In this document: one piece after another, positions 9,221-18,584 of the stretch
Layout of the letters: every line of letters starts with the position of its first letter
How positions within the stretch are numbered: position 1 is the stretch's first letter
Assembly (NCBI GenBank): GCA_003281525.1
Contig: QCBT01000002.1
Location: forward strand, 62,001 to 126,000
Direction: 5' to 3'
DNA length: 64,000 bases
Origin: Prochlorococcus sp. AG-347-J06
GTDB taxonomy: Bacteria; Cyanobacteriota; Cyanobacteriia; PCC-6307; Cyanobiaceae
Made by a program: the position numbers and the translations under genes
Notes under the pieces: generated by a model
What the model saw: the letters and a program-made list of their open reading frames with translations, nothing else
What the model was told of the DNA's origin: nothing
Databases searched by the model: none

Positions 9221-9550
9221 ATGAAAATATTTGTATTTACAAGTTTTATAGTGTGCTTAGTCACAATAATCTATCCCATTGAAATTTTTGCTGATACGGC
9301 ACTTGATGTTTATATGAATGATTTTTATTCTAAATCTAATGAAGCTACTAGGATTCTTAAAGAAATCGAGGATACTTTAAAAGAGGGATCAAGAAAAAAA
9401 GTATGCTCCAGGCAAAGAGAGGCCGCAAGATTAGGCATATTAGCTAATAAATCATTAATTAAAGCTTTTGAGATAGAGGGCGCTATTCCACCAATGCAAG
9501 CAATAAAGGCGAGTCAACAAAGATGGGAATCTATATTGAATGAGTGCTGA
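9221..9550 (+). CDS. Small secreted hypothetical protein
   Basis: N-terminal signal peptide MKIFVFTSFIVCLVTIIYPIEIFADTA. Confidence 0.65.
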   Translation: MKIFVFTSFIVCLVTIIYPIEIFADTALDVYMNDFYSKSNEATRILKEIEDTLKEGSRKKVCSRQREAARLGILANKSLIKAFEIEGAIPPMQAIKASQQRWESILNEC

Positions 9551-9577
9551 TGAAAGTCAGTAAATCTATAAATCTTT

Positions 9578-10012
9578 TTAAATTTGCATTCTTACAGATT
9601 TACTAATTAAGGGTATTTCAGGTTCAACTCCAAAAATACATTGAGATATTGAATAAATAAAAATACATAGTGTAAAAATAAAAATAATTGAGCCTAATTC
9701 AAGTATGGGAAATATTCTCAAGAGATATGAAATTATTATCAACCCAATATCAATAAGTAATGCTTGGCATGCGTTATATCTAACGAAATAAGGAACTTTT
9801 GGATTTCTTGCTAATCCAGCGAACAAAATTATAAATAATAAAAAACTACCAAAAGGCAAAGATTTTTCAATTATTGCTATTGGGAAAGTAAGAAATAATA
9901 GTATTTTTAAAAAAGAATATTTATAGAACAAATAATAACCAAAAGGTATTGAGGCCTTTAACGGCAAAGTATACAAAAATACTGATGAAAGTCTCTGGAA
10001 TATCTGATTCAA
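9578..10012 (-). CDS. Tic20 family membrane protein
   Basis: LSSVFLYTLPLKASIPFG...RNPKVPYFVRYNACQALLIDI. Confidence 0.8.
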   Translation of the reverse strand: MNQIFQRLSSVFLYTLPLKASIPFGYYLFYKYSFLKILLFLTFPIAIIEKSLPFGSFLLFIILFAGLARNPKVPYFVRYNACQALLIDIGLIIISYLLRIFPILELGSIIFIFTLCIFIYSISQCIFGVEPEIPLISKSVRMQI

Positions 10013-10144
10013 TATTTTTTAGTATTTAATATATTTATTTTAACCTAATATTTCTGAACTTAATTAAAGAGTTAGAATCGAAAATATCATCTTTGGCATA
10101 TTGTTATTGAATATTAGATAATTGATTAAGGTTCATAATTCAAA

Positions 10145-10534
10145 ATGCGTATCCTACATACAATGTTGAGAGTTGGAGATTTAGATAAATCCATTGATTT
10201 CTACGTCAACAGATTAGGAATGGATTTATTAAGAAAAAAGGATTACCCACATGGAAAGTTCACTTTGGCATTTGTTGGTTATGGTTCAGAAAAAGAAAAC
10301 ACAGTCATTGAATTAACTTATAACTGGGACAAAAAGTCAGAAGATTATGAGCTTGGAGACAAATATGGTCATATAGCTATTGGAGTAAAAGATATTCATG
10401 TTATTTGTCAAGGATTAGAAAATAATGGTTGTAAAGTAACAACTAAACCTAAAACAATGAAAAACAGTACTACTGTCCTAGCTTTTATTGAGGATCCTGA
10501 TGGATATAAAATTGAACTTATTGAAAGAGATTAA
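10145..10534 (+). CDS. gloA: Lactoylglutathione lyase (glyoxalase I)
   Basis: [20 protein letters not shown]...YGHIAIGV...[12 protein letters not shown]. Confidence 0.92.
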   Translation: MRILHTMLRVGDLDKSIDFYVNRLGMDLLRKKDYPHGKFTLAFVGYGSEKENTVIELTYNWDKKSEDYELGDKYGHIAIGVKDIHVICQGLENNGCKVTTKPKTMKNSTTVLAFIEDPDGYKIELIERD

Positions 10535-10732
10535 AAGTTTAGAAGTTTTTAAAATAAACAAATAACTAAATTTTAAAAGATTGAATTATCAAAAATATCG
10601 TTTTCAATTAGCGAAAAAATACCTCTAAGATCACATTGGATAGATTCTGCAGTTTCAATTATTGTAAAAGGTTATTTCTAAGATGAGGAATTATTAAAAA
10701 TAAAATTAAAATATTATGCAATCTGTACTAAA

Positions 10733-10764
10733 TCTATTTAGACTTTATAGACAATCTATATAGA
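10733..10764. promoter_or_regulatory. Tandem palindromic operator candidate
   Basis: TCTATTTAGA (10733-10742) and TCTATATAGA (10755-10764), starts 22 bp apart; the latter sits in the perfect palindrome AATCTATATAGATT (10753-10766), 33 bp before the ORF at 10797. Confidence 0.5.
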
Positions 10765-10796
10765 TTTATATATCATAGAATTATCGCATAAAGCTT

Positions 10797-11294
10797 ATGC
10801 CTAGTAATTGGTCAAAAATAAGAGATGAATGGCTTGATAGAACCGCGGTTGCGAAAGATGATGCTAAATGGGCATTAGAAGCTTTAATTAATTCTGAAGA
10901 AGAGTTATTTGAAATAGAAAAAAAATTAAAAAATAAAGAGGACGCTATAAGCCAAGTAAAATTTTTGAAGAAAAAGGTTAAAGAAACTATTTCCTCTAAA
11001 GAAATTAGTCTTGATGATATTGCATTAAATACTTCAAATTCAAACAAAGTACAGATCTCAGTACCATCAAATCTTACTTATCTTTTAAAAGTTTGGGCCG
11101 CAGCAGAAGGAAGAGATCTATCAAGTGTTGCTTTTCAATGCTTAGAAACCGGTATTAGGGAAATGAAAAGCAAAGGTTCAATACCTTCAATAGCAGTAAA
11201 TAGATATGACTCGGCCTGTCAAAAGAGGATTGCACTAGCAGAAGTAAACAATCTATTGGAGAAATACGAATTAGCTCAGGATGAAATCAAATAA
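10797..11294 (+). CDS. Hypothetical protein with ribbon-helix-helix-like segment
   Basis: NKVQISVPSNLTYLLKVWAAAEGRDLSSVAFQCLETGIREM resembles an RHH beta-helix-helix; N-terminal coiled-coil-like region. Confidence 0.5.
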   Translation: MPSNWSKIRDEWLDRTAVAKDDAKWALEALINSEEELFEIEKKLKNKEDAISQVKFLKKKVKETISSKEISLDDIALNTSNSNKVQISVPSNLTYLLKVWAAAEGRDLSSVAFQCLETGIREMKSKGSIPSIAVNRYDSACQKRIALAEVNNLLEKYELAQDEIK

Positions 11295-11296
11295 TT

Positions 11297-11689
11297 ATGA
11301 ATAACAGAAAAATCATTAAAGGATACAAAACATTAATATCATCAAGATTTAATGTAGATACTTCTGTAGATAAATTCAAAGATGGAATAATTTATACTCT
11401 TTATTCTGATGAATTTAATTCACTTAAAGTTGGTTTTGCTGAAAATGATAACGTTCTAGAAAAAAAATTATCAAGTGAAGCATTGATATTATTGGATATG
11501 AAAAAAGGCAAAAAGAAAGATCTATGTTTATTAATAACCACTCTAAAAGAACTTGGCATCAAAAATTCAGACAATTTTTATTTCAAATACTCAGGTTCTT
11601 TAATGAAACATTTATCTACTTTAGGTTGGCCTATTGGAAGTTCACTTTATAAACCAAGAAAGATTAAAAAAGAACTTCTATGTGCATAA
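11297..11689 (+). CDS. Hypothetical protein, possibly a degenerate GIY-YIG/T5orf172-like domain
   Basis: IIYTLYSDEFNSLKVGFAEND... pattern; 2 nt downstream of the RHH-like ORF. Confidence 0.4.
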   Translation: MNNRKIIKGYKTLISSRFNVDTSVDKFKDGIIYTLYSDEFNSLKVGFAENDNVLEKKLSSEALILLDMKKGKKKDLCLLITTLKELGIKNSDNFYFKYSGSLMKHLSTLGWPIGSSLYKPRKIKKELLCA

Positions 11690-11691
11690 AT

Positions 11692-12165
11692 TTAAATGTA
11701 ATCGCAATCTAAAGTTTCTCTGGTTTCTCTATTTGTAATTGGATTAGTTCCAGTAGCACTTTCACAAAATTTCCTAATAATATCTTTTGGCAAAAAAACA
11801 TTTGTGAAGTCTGCGCCTTGTATATTTACATTTTCAAACTGGGTACTATAAGCAAAAGAATCCTCCAAGTTAGTATTTGATAAATCTGTTCCATCTAAAA
11901 CAGCTGAGTCTAAAGTTACTTCTCTTAAGTTGGAGTTACTTAAATTAGTATCTTTCAATTTCGCTCCATAAAGAGTCGCATTTTGGAGCTCACAACCTGA
12001 CAAATTTGCGTCTTGTAAATCAGTCAAATAGAAAGTTGCTCCTCTTAAATCAGATCCAGAAAAATCAGCCCCTACCAAAGATTGTTTACCATAATCCAAC
12101 GCAGCGAAGCTTTTAGAAGGGAGTGTTAAAAAAACTATTAAAAAAGTTAAAATTATAAATCTCAT
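11692..12165 (-). CDS. Secreted pentapeptide-repeat protein
   Basis: Signal peptide plus A(D/N)LxG repeats (GADFSGSDLRGATFYLTDLQDANLSG...). Confidence 0.9.
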   Translation of the reverse strand: MRFIILTFLIVFLTLPSKSFAALDYGKQSLVGADFSGSDLRGATFYLTDLQDANLSGCELQNATLYGAKLKDTNLSNSNLREVTLDSAVLDGTDLSNTNLEDSFAYSTQFENVNIQGADFTNVFLPKDIIRKFCESATGTNPITNRETRETLDCDYI

Positions 12166-12272
12166 TTGTTTGAGTAGTATTTCAACAAATTCTAACTTCT
12201 TAAGCTGAAATCTAAAAATTAATAATTTACTGAATGCTATATTTATTGAAATAGCAAATCACGAAATAGGTT

Positions 12273-13913
12273 TTGGATATAAGTCCTTATGATGCAGTTG
12301 TTGTTGGTTCTGGAGCTACAGGAGGAATAGCAGCACTTACATTGGCAGAACAAGGGATCAAAGTTTTAGTAATAGAAGCAGGGCCTCAAGTTAAAAGGCA
12401 TGAAGCTAGTAATCATGAGCCAAAAAGTACATTAAAAAGATTATCAGGAGTTTTAACAAAAAAACATGCCAATCAATGCCAACATCCTGGTTATTGGAAA
12501 AATAATCCTGACTTATATTCAAATGAATTGAAGCATCCTTATGACTTTCCAAAAAATAAGCCATTTCTTTGGACCCAAGGTAAACAATATGGGGGGAGAA
12601 CATTAACTTGGGGAGGTATAACATTAAGACTTTCCTCAGAAGACTTTCATCCAGCTAAAAAAGACGGATTCGGACCAAACTGGCCTATTTCATACGATGA
12701 ACTATCCCCTCACTATGATTTCATTGAAAATTTCTGCGGCATATATGGACGAAAAGATGACATTAAAGAAGTTCCAAACGGTAAATATATTGGTGAAATA
12801 CCTCTTACAGAAAACGAAAAAGTTTTTGGCAGCAAAGTAAAATCAAAATTAAACTATCCATTTATCCAATCAAGAGGATTTGACCGTAATTCATCAGTAA
12901 AAGAAAAAAAATGGCCCAAGTCCTCTAGCTTAGGAAGCTCTTTAAAAAAAGCTTTAGATACTGGAAATGTACAAATAATCTCAAACTACCTAGTGGAGTC
13001 TTTTGAGATTAACAAGGCAACAGAGCTTGCCTCAAAACTAACGATCGTAAACCTAGAAAATGGACAAAAAGAAGTATTGAATTGTGATTTAATTCTTCTC
13101 TGCGCATCAACAATTTCAACGCTGAGAATACTCCTTAACTCAGAATACAAATCAAATTCCTCAGGGTTTAAAGATAATTCTGGAAAATTAGGCAAATACC
13201 TCATGGATCATATATCTATCTGTAGATTTTTTTCAGTCCCAAAAACAAAACCCTCAGATAAACCAGTAGATAATCCCCCCGATCTTTCTGGAGCAGGCAG
13301 CTTCTTTATTCCATTTGGTTCAAATTTACCAGAAATTGACGAATTGAATTTCCATAGAGGTTATGGAATCTGGGGGGCAATTGATAGATTAGGAATACCT
13401 AAATTTTTGCAAAAAGACAAAAACAAATCCATTGGCTTTCTTATCGCTCATGGGGAGGTCCTTCCTAGAGAGAAAAACTCAGTTTCTCTCTCAAAAAAAA
13501 CAGATGAATGGGGTATTCCAATTCCCTACATAGAATTCGAATGGAGCGAGAATGAGTTAAATATGGCAAAACATATGGAAAACACAATACAAAAATCAAT
13601 TAAAGCTGCGAATGGAGAACTGAAAAATATTGATGAACTAATGAATATCCCATTGGGGAGTTTATTTACAAAAAATTTGATCGCACTTTCAAATAGTCCT
13701 CCTCCTCCTGGATATTATATTCATGAAGTAGGAGGAGCACCAATGGGGATAAATGAAGAAAATAGCGTTGTTGATAAATTTAATAGATTATGGAAATGCA
13801 AGAATGTGCTTGTACTGGATGGATCATGCTGGCCTACATCATCTTGGCAAAGCCCCACACTTACAATGATGGCTTTGAGTAGAAGAGCCTGTTTAAATAT
13901 TAAAAAGACTTAG
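12273..13913 (+). CDS. GMC-family oxidoreductase
   Basis: VVGSGATGGIAALTLAEQGIKVLVIEAG FAD motif; GGRTLTWGG; C-terminal HEVGGAPMG...DGSCWPTSSWQSPTLTMMAL. Confidence 0.9.
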   Translation: MDISPYDAVVVGSGATGGIAALTLAEQGIKVLVIEAGPQVKRHEASNHEPKSTLKRLSGVLTKKHANQCQHPGYWKNNPDLYSNELKHPYDFPKNKPFLWTQGKQYGGRTLTWGGITLRLSSEDFHPAKKDGFGPNWPISYDELSPHYDFIENFCGIYGRKDDIKEVPNGKYIGEIPLTENEKVFGSKVKSKLNYPFIQSRGFDRNSSVKEKKWPKSSSLGSSLKKALDTGNVQIISNYLVESFEINKATELASKLTIVNLENGQKEVLNCDLILLCASTISTLRILLNSEYKSNSSGFKDNSGKLGKYLMDHISICRFFSVPKTKPSDKPVDNPPDLSGAGSFFIPFGSNLPEIDELNFHRGYGIWGAIDRLGIPKFLQKDKNKSIGFLIAHGEVLPREKNSVSLSKKTDEWGIPIPYIEFEWSENELNMAKHMENTIQKSIKAANGELKNIDELMNIPLGSLFTKNLIALSNSPPPPGYYIHEVGGAPMGINEENSVVDKFNRLWKCKNVLVLDGSCWPTSSWQSPTLTMMALSRRACLNIKKT

Positions 13914-14181
13914 AAGGTGTAAATAATTGATTTAAATAAATTTCTGAGACAGAATTATCTGTACATCCGTTTTGAATGAGAAAAGTAGCTAATGCTGAAT
14001 TTATAAGCTTATATTGATCCCAAGTCGGGTTACTTAATACGAAATCTTTCATAGTGTTATAAAGAGTTTCTGAAAGCTCTGTTTCTAATGAGACTTTATT
14101 TGAAGAGCACTCCACGAGTTTCTTATCAGTTAAATTTGTTTGGTTGATTTGATCCATAAATGTATTTTTTCTCTTCAACAA
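13900..14181 (-). CDS. Hypothetical protein (93 aa)
   Basis: Intact ORF; convergent 14-bp overlap with the GMC oxidoreductase. Confidence 0.55.
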   Translation of the reverse strand: MLKRKNTFMDQINQTNLTDKKLVECSSNKVSLETELSETLYNTMKDFVLSNPTWDQYKLINSALATFLIQNGCTDNSVSEIYLNQLFTPSKSF

Positions 14182-14377
14182 TAATGATATTTTTCTCTAA
14201 AAATATCAAGAAAAATCTTCTGGTAAACTTTTCAAATTATCAAATAAGACTCATGTTATAAGTGCGTTTTTAAAAAACTTCTTTTTCAAATAAGGAAATT
14301 GAATAGATCTTAAAAAAAAGTCAACAATAATGTTGAAGTCCTGTTTTTTTTGAAAAATACTGCCATTTCTAATCCAG

Positions 14378-14419
14378 TGTGGATTTGGACGTGGAAAACA
14401 ACCTGCAAATTGTGGAAAA
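14378..14419. promoter_or_regulatory. Cluster of three DnaA-box-like 9-mers
   Basis: Minus-strand reads AAATCCACA (14378-14386), TTTTCCACG (14390-14398), TTTTCCACA (14411-14419) in a long intergenic region. Confidence 0.35.
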
Positions 14420-14537
14420 TCTAGCTCAAAATACTTTCACGATTTTATATTAAGAATACTTATATATACTGAGTCTATTAAGACTAAGCCGAGAAAGAGA
14501 CAGGTGATTCATTGATTTCAACGGATTTTCTTAAGAT

Positions 14538-15737
14538 TTAGTCTTTATTAGGCAAGCGAAGCGTGACAGGTCCTAAAGGATGTTTTGAATTTGGATAAAC
14601 ACTATGGTGATGGTGATTATGTTCATGTTGATGAGCCTCTACATGTTCATGTTCTAAGTAATCACCTCCTCCTGTATCTGATTTTTCTTGATTATGAGTT
14701 GGTATTTGATTTTGTACTTCACAAGCACCATTACATTCAGGATCACATAGATCACAGCTGATACCCAAGCCCTCTACATGGTCATGATGACTTTCTTGGA
14801 CCATTCCAACTTCTTTTTCAAAGCCAAATAAATTTGATCTATATTTACAAGTTGAGCAATTCATAAAATTATTACCTTCATTATTAAGAATCTCTTCAAT
14901 CCTTTCTACAAAAGTGTCGACCACATAAGACTGTGACGAAAGATATTTTGCATGTATAAATGAAATATTTGGATTATTAATCGCAACTAAATCACTTTGC
15001 CTTTTTATTCTTGTAACAAGGACACCTGAGAAAAGGAAATAAGGGAAAACAATTATATTTTTATAACCAAGTCTCACAACATTTTTCAAGCCAGGTTCAA
15101 CAAGGGGGAAAGTTACTCCAGAAAAAACTGTTTCCCCCCATCCTAAACCAATGCCCTCTACGATCATTCTCGTAATTTTTGAAACATTGGAATTCGCATC
15201 TGGGTCAGAAGAGCCTCTACCCACAACAACTAATAACGATTCTTCGGGTTTGAGCATATTATTTTGCTTAAATACATCTTTTACTCTTTCACAAGCTGCA
15301 CTAATCATTAAATTATTAATACCTAATTCCCTTCCATAAATTATTTCAATTCCTGTTTTACTTGAATAATTCATAAGCAGGCTAGGTATATCATTTTTTA
15401 CATGTCCAGCAGCGAAAAGCATTGCAGGTATTGCAATTACTTTTTTTATAGAAAGATCTTTTAACTTGTCTAAAGCATCAACAATCGAAGGTTTAGCAAA
15501 TTCCAAGAAACCATATTCAACTAAAAAGTTTGGATATCTTTTTTGGATGAAATTAGTTAATTCTTGAAATTCAGTAATGGCTAGTTTATTTCTACTCCCA
15601 TGTCCACAGATAAGTATCGCGACTTGATTATTTAACTTCAAATCTAAATTATCCAAATTCAAATTATTACTTATACCATAATAGTAAAGAACAATATTAT
15701 GTAGTGAAAAATAATAATAACTTGCTTGAAGTTCCAA
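14538..15737 (-). CDS. cbiX: Sirohydrochlorin chelatase CbiX with Cys/His-rich C-terminal tail
   Basis: AILICGHGSRNKLAITEF...PAMLFAAGHVKNDIP; tail HEHVEAHQHEHNHHHHS. The true start may lie internal to the track start. Confidence 0.85.
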   Translation of the reverse strand: MELQASYYYFSLHNIVLYYYGISNNLNLDNLDLKLNNQVAILICGHGSRNKLAITEFQELTNFIQKRYPNFLVEYGFLEFAKPSIVDALDKLKDLSIKKVIAIPAMLFAAGHVKNDIPSLLMNYSSKTGIEIIYGRELGINNLMISAACERVKDVFKQNNMLKPEESLLVVVGRGSSDPDANSNVSKITRMIVEGIGLGWGETVFSGVTFPLVEPGLKNVVRLGYKNIIVFPYFLFSGVLVTRIKRQSDLVAINNPNISFIHAKYLSSQSYVVDTFVERIEEILNNEGNNFMNCSTCKYRSNLFGFEKEVGMVQESHHDHVEGLGISCDLCDPECNGACEVQNQIPTHNQEKSDTGGGDYLEHEHVEAHQHEHNHHHHSVYPNSKHPLGPVTLRLPNKD

Positions 15738-16984
15738 ATATCAACTCAAAGGATGCAAAATTAAAGAAATTAATTTATGACGTGGATGAATCCTTATTTA
15801 ATGAGGATAACTATACTTACGAAAAATTCGAGCACCTTTGCGTGTGTAGTGGAGGTACAACTTCTAGCTGTGCAAAAAATGGTTTTACAACTCTTGATCT
15901 AAGAAAAAATCACAGCAAAATTCATCTAAATAAAAAAAACAATTTAGTAACAATTGGAGGTGGTGTAATAATGGGGGATCTATTAAATCATTTACAAAAA
16001 TATAATCGAAGTTTTCCAATTGGACTTTCTAAACTTCCTGGAGCAGGCTATATACTTACTGGTGGAGTAAGCCCGCTCAGTAGAACCTACGGATTAGCAA
16101 TTGATAATATTGAATCAATAAAAGGTTTCTTGGGTAATGGCACATTTATTTCTTTAAAAAAAAATCAAATAAATCCAGAAGAACAATTGATTTGGGAAGC
16201 AATTAAAGGCGCAGCACCCTTCTTTTCAATTATTACCGAAATAGAACTTAAGACTATCCAATCTAATTCAATTAAGGTTATTGAAGGATTTGTAAATCTA
16301 AATGAACTTACAGAAATAATAAGACTATCAGAGGAATTTCCAGAAAATATTAGTCTTCAATGGATTTATGCCCAAAAAATTTACATATATGTTTTTGCTG
16401 AACTCAAAAACAATTTAGAGGATAAAAGAACAGAAGAATGCCTAATGCTTCTAGACAAATTCCCTACTCTAGAAAAACAATTTTATGAAAACTTTAACAA
16501 AATAAATTTCTTCCCTAAGGAATTGAATTTATATGAGCTGAATGCAAATAACCATTCTGAGGTAATTAGTCTTCTTGGAGAAGATTTAAAAAATAATATT
16601 CCAATTTTCATAAAATGTTTGGATGAAATAATGGATAATAAACCTAATAATTCCTGTTACATTGCTTCTCAACAATTAGGTTGTAAAACTAAAAAGTTAA
16701 ATCATGGCTCAAGCTTTTTTGTTCATAGAAAAAGCACTTGGAAACCATGGATATATGCATCATGGAAAAAAAATGATCTTCAAGAAAAAGAAGTCGCTTT
16801 GGAATGGATTTATAAATCGTGGAGCAAGCTAAAAAAGTTTTATCCAAATATTCACTTAGCCCAATTGCATAATCATTTGAATTCTCATGATGAAGAAATT
16901 ACATTAGCCTTTGGAGATAGAATGAATGAATTAAAAACTTTAAAGAATATTTTTGACCCACAAGGTATTTTGCCTCCTTTATGA
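15704..16984 (+). CDS. FAD-linked oxidase (FAD_binding_4 type)
   Basis: VCSGGTTSSCAKNGF...VTIGGGVIMGDLLNHLQKY...GAGYILTGGVSPLSRTYGLAIDNI. Confidence 0.85.
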   Translation: MKNNNNLLEVPNINSKDAKLKKLIYDVDESLFNEDNYTYEKFEHLCVCSGGTTSSCAKNGFTTLDLRKNHSKIHLNKKNNLVTIGGGVIMGDLLNHLQKYNRSFPIGLSKLPGAGYILTGGVSPLSRTYGLAIDNIESIKGFLGNGTFISLKKNQINPEEQLIWEAIKGAAPFFSIITEIELKTIQSNSIKVIEGFVNLNELTEIIRLSEEFPENISLQWIYAQKIYIYVFAELKNNLEDKRTEECLMLLDKFPTLEKQFYENFNKINFFPKELNLYELNANNHSEVISLLGEDLKNNIPIFIKCLDEIMDNKPNNSCYIASQQLGCKTKKLNHGSSFFVHRKSTWKPWIYASWKKNDLQEKEVALEWIYKSWSKLKKFYPNIHLAQLHNHLNSHDEEITLAFGDRMNELKTLKNIFDPQGILPPL

Positions 16985-17013
16985 GGTAACTTCTTAATTG
17001 TAGGAAACTTAAA

Positions 17014-18579
17014 ATGTCAAATTTCTCAAGATATTTATCTAAAAATTGGTTAGATGATCCAAAGTCAAATATTCTCTCAGGCTTAGTTGTTGCTTTTGCA
17101 ATGATCCCAGAAGCAATTGCTTTTTCAGGTATAGCTGGTGTAGATCCTAAAGTTGGCCTTTTTGGTGCATTTTGCTTATCTATAACAATTGCGATTGTTG
17201 GAGGAAGAAGGGGGATGATCACTTCAGCTACAGGTTCAACAGCTCTTTTGATGACTGGACTTGTTGCTTATGGAGAATCACAAGCTCCTGGATTAGGAGT
17301 CTCATATCTTATTGCAGCTGGAATATTAACTGGAATTTTCCAAATTCTTTGGGGATATTTAAGACTTGCCTACCAAATGCGATTCGTGCCAACGGGAGTA
17401 TTAAGTGGATTCGTAAATGCACTGGCGCTTTTAATATTTCAGGCACAACTACCTCAGTTAGGAATAGGTATTAAAGAATCAAAAGGATTAATTGAACAAA
17501 CTTTGAGTCAGTATCCAGTTAACTCTCAGATCCCAGTAGTTTGGATTCTTGTAATCCTAGGATTAATAATTATCTATGGGCTTCCAAAAATCACAAAAGT
17601 AGTCCCATCTCAACTTATCGCGATAATTGTAATTACTCTCATAAGCATATTCTTGAATCTAGATGTCCCAACAGTTAGCGATTTGGGTAAATTACCTGAT
17701 GGATTACCGAGTATTTCTCTTCCTTTTGGATCAATAGAAAATGGGAAAGTACCTTTTAGTCTTGAAACATTAGGAATTATTTTACCGACTTCACTTGCAA
17801 TATCTCTCGTGGGGTTAATGGAAACCTTTTTAACTCAAGACATTTTAGACGATGTAACTGATACAAGTTCTAATAAAAATAAAGAAGCAAGAGGACAGGG
17901 AATCGCAAATATTGTGGCATCCTTATTTGGTGGCATGGCAGGATGTGCCTTAGTTGGGCAATCTGTTATGAATACTGAAAATGGTGGTAAATCTAGATTA
18001 TCAACTCTCTCCTCAGGTATATCTCTACTAATTATGATTATCCTCTTGAAGTCTTGGATTGGAGCAATACCAATGGCTGCTTTAGTAGCAATCATGATAA
18101 CGATCGCGATAAGTACAGCAGATATAAATGGATTAAAAAATATTAGAAAGATACCTAAAAGTGATACTGCAGTAATGCTTATGACTTTTGCGGTTACAAT
18201 GCTGACAAAACCTCATAATCTTGCACTTGGAGTTATTGCTGGAGTTGCATTAGCTGCAATCCTTTTCAGCAGAAAAGTCGCAAAAGTTATAACTGTCTCA
18301 AGAGCTAAAGAAAATAATTTGACTACCTACAAAGTAAAAGGACAATTATTTTTTGTAAGTAAAATTTATTTCTTACAAGGATTTGATATTCATGAACATC
18401 CAGAAAATATTGTAATTGATATGTCTTTAGCTCATATTTGGGATCAAAGTGGCGTTGTTGCTCTTGAGCAAATTATTAGAAAGTTCCAGAATGGTGGTTC
18501 TAAAGTTGAAATTGTAGGATTAAATAAAGAAAGTCTTAACTTATTTGAAAGACTAGGTGGTATGGAAAGCGCTCATTAA
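17014..18579 (+). CDS. SulP-family anion transporter with STAS domain
   Basis: NILSGLVVAFAMIPEAIAFSGIAGVDPKVGLF; C-terminal STAS-like IVIDMSLAHIWDQSGVVAL. Confidence 0.9.
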   Translation: MSNFSRYLSKNWLDDPKSNILSGLVVAFAMIPEAIAFSGIAGVDPKVGLFGAFCLSITIAIVGGRRGMITSATGSTALLMTGLVAYGESQAPGLGVSYLIAAGILTGIFQILWGYLRLAYQMRFVPTGVLSGFVNALALLIFQAQLPQLGIGIKESKGLIEQTLSQYPVNSQIPVVWILVILGLIIIYGLPKITKVVPSQLIAIIVITLISIFLNLDVPTVSDLGKLPDGLPSISLPFGSIENGKVPFSLETLGIILPTSLAISLVGLMETFLTQDILDDVTDTSSNKNKEARGQGIANIVASLFGGMAGCALVGQSVMNTENGGKSRLSTLSSGISLLIMIILLKSWIGAIPMAALVAIMITIAISTADINGLKNIRKIPKSDTAVMLMTFAVTMLTKPHNLALGVIAGVALAAILFSRKVAKVITVSRAKENNLTTYKVKGQLFFVSKIYFLQGFDIHEHPENIVIDMSLAHIWDQSGVVALEQIIRKFQNGGSKVEIVGLNKESLNLFERLGGMESAH

Positions 18580-18584
18580 AAAAG

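Noticed and set aside
17172-17474. 100-aa plus-strand ORF
   Set aside because: Alternate frame inside the SulP gene; Cys/Trp/Asn-rich noise
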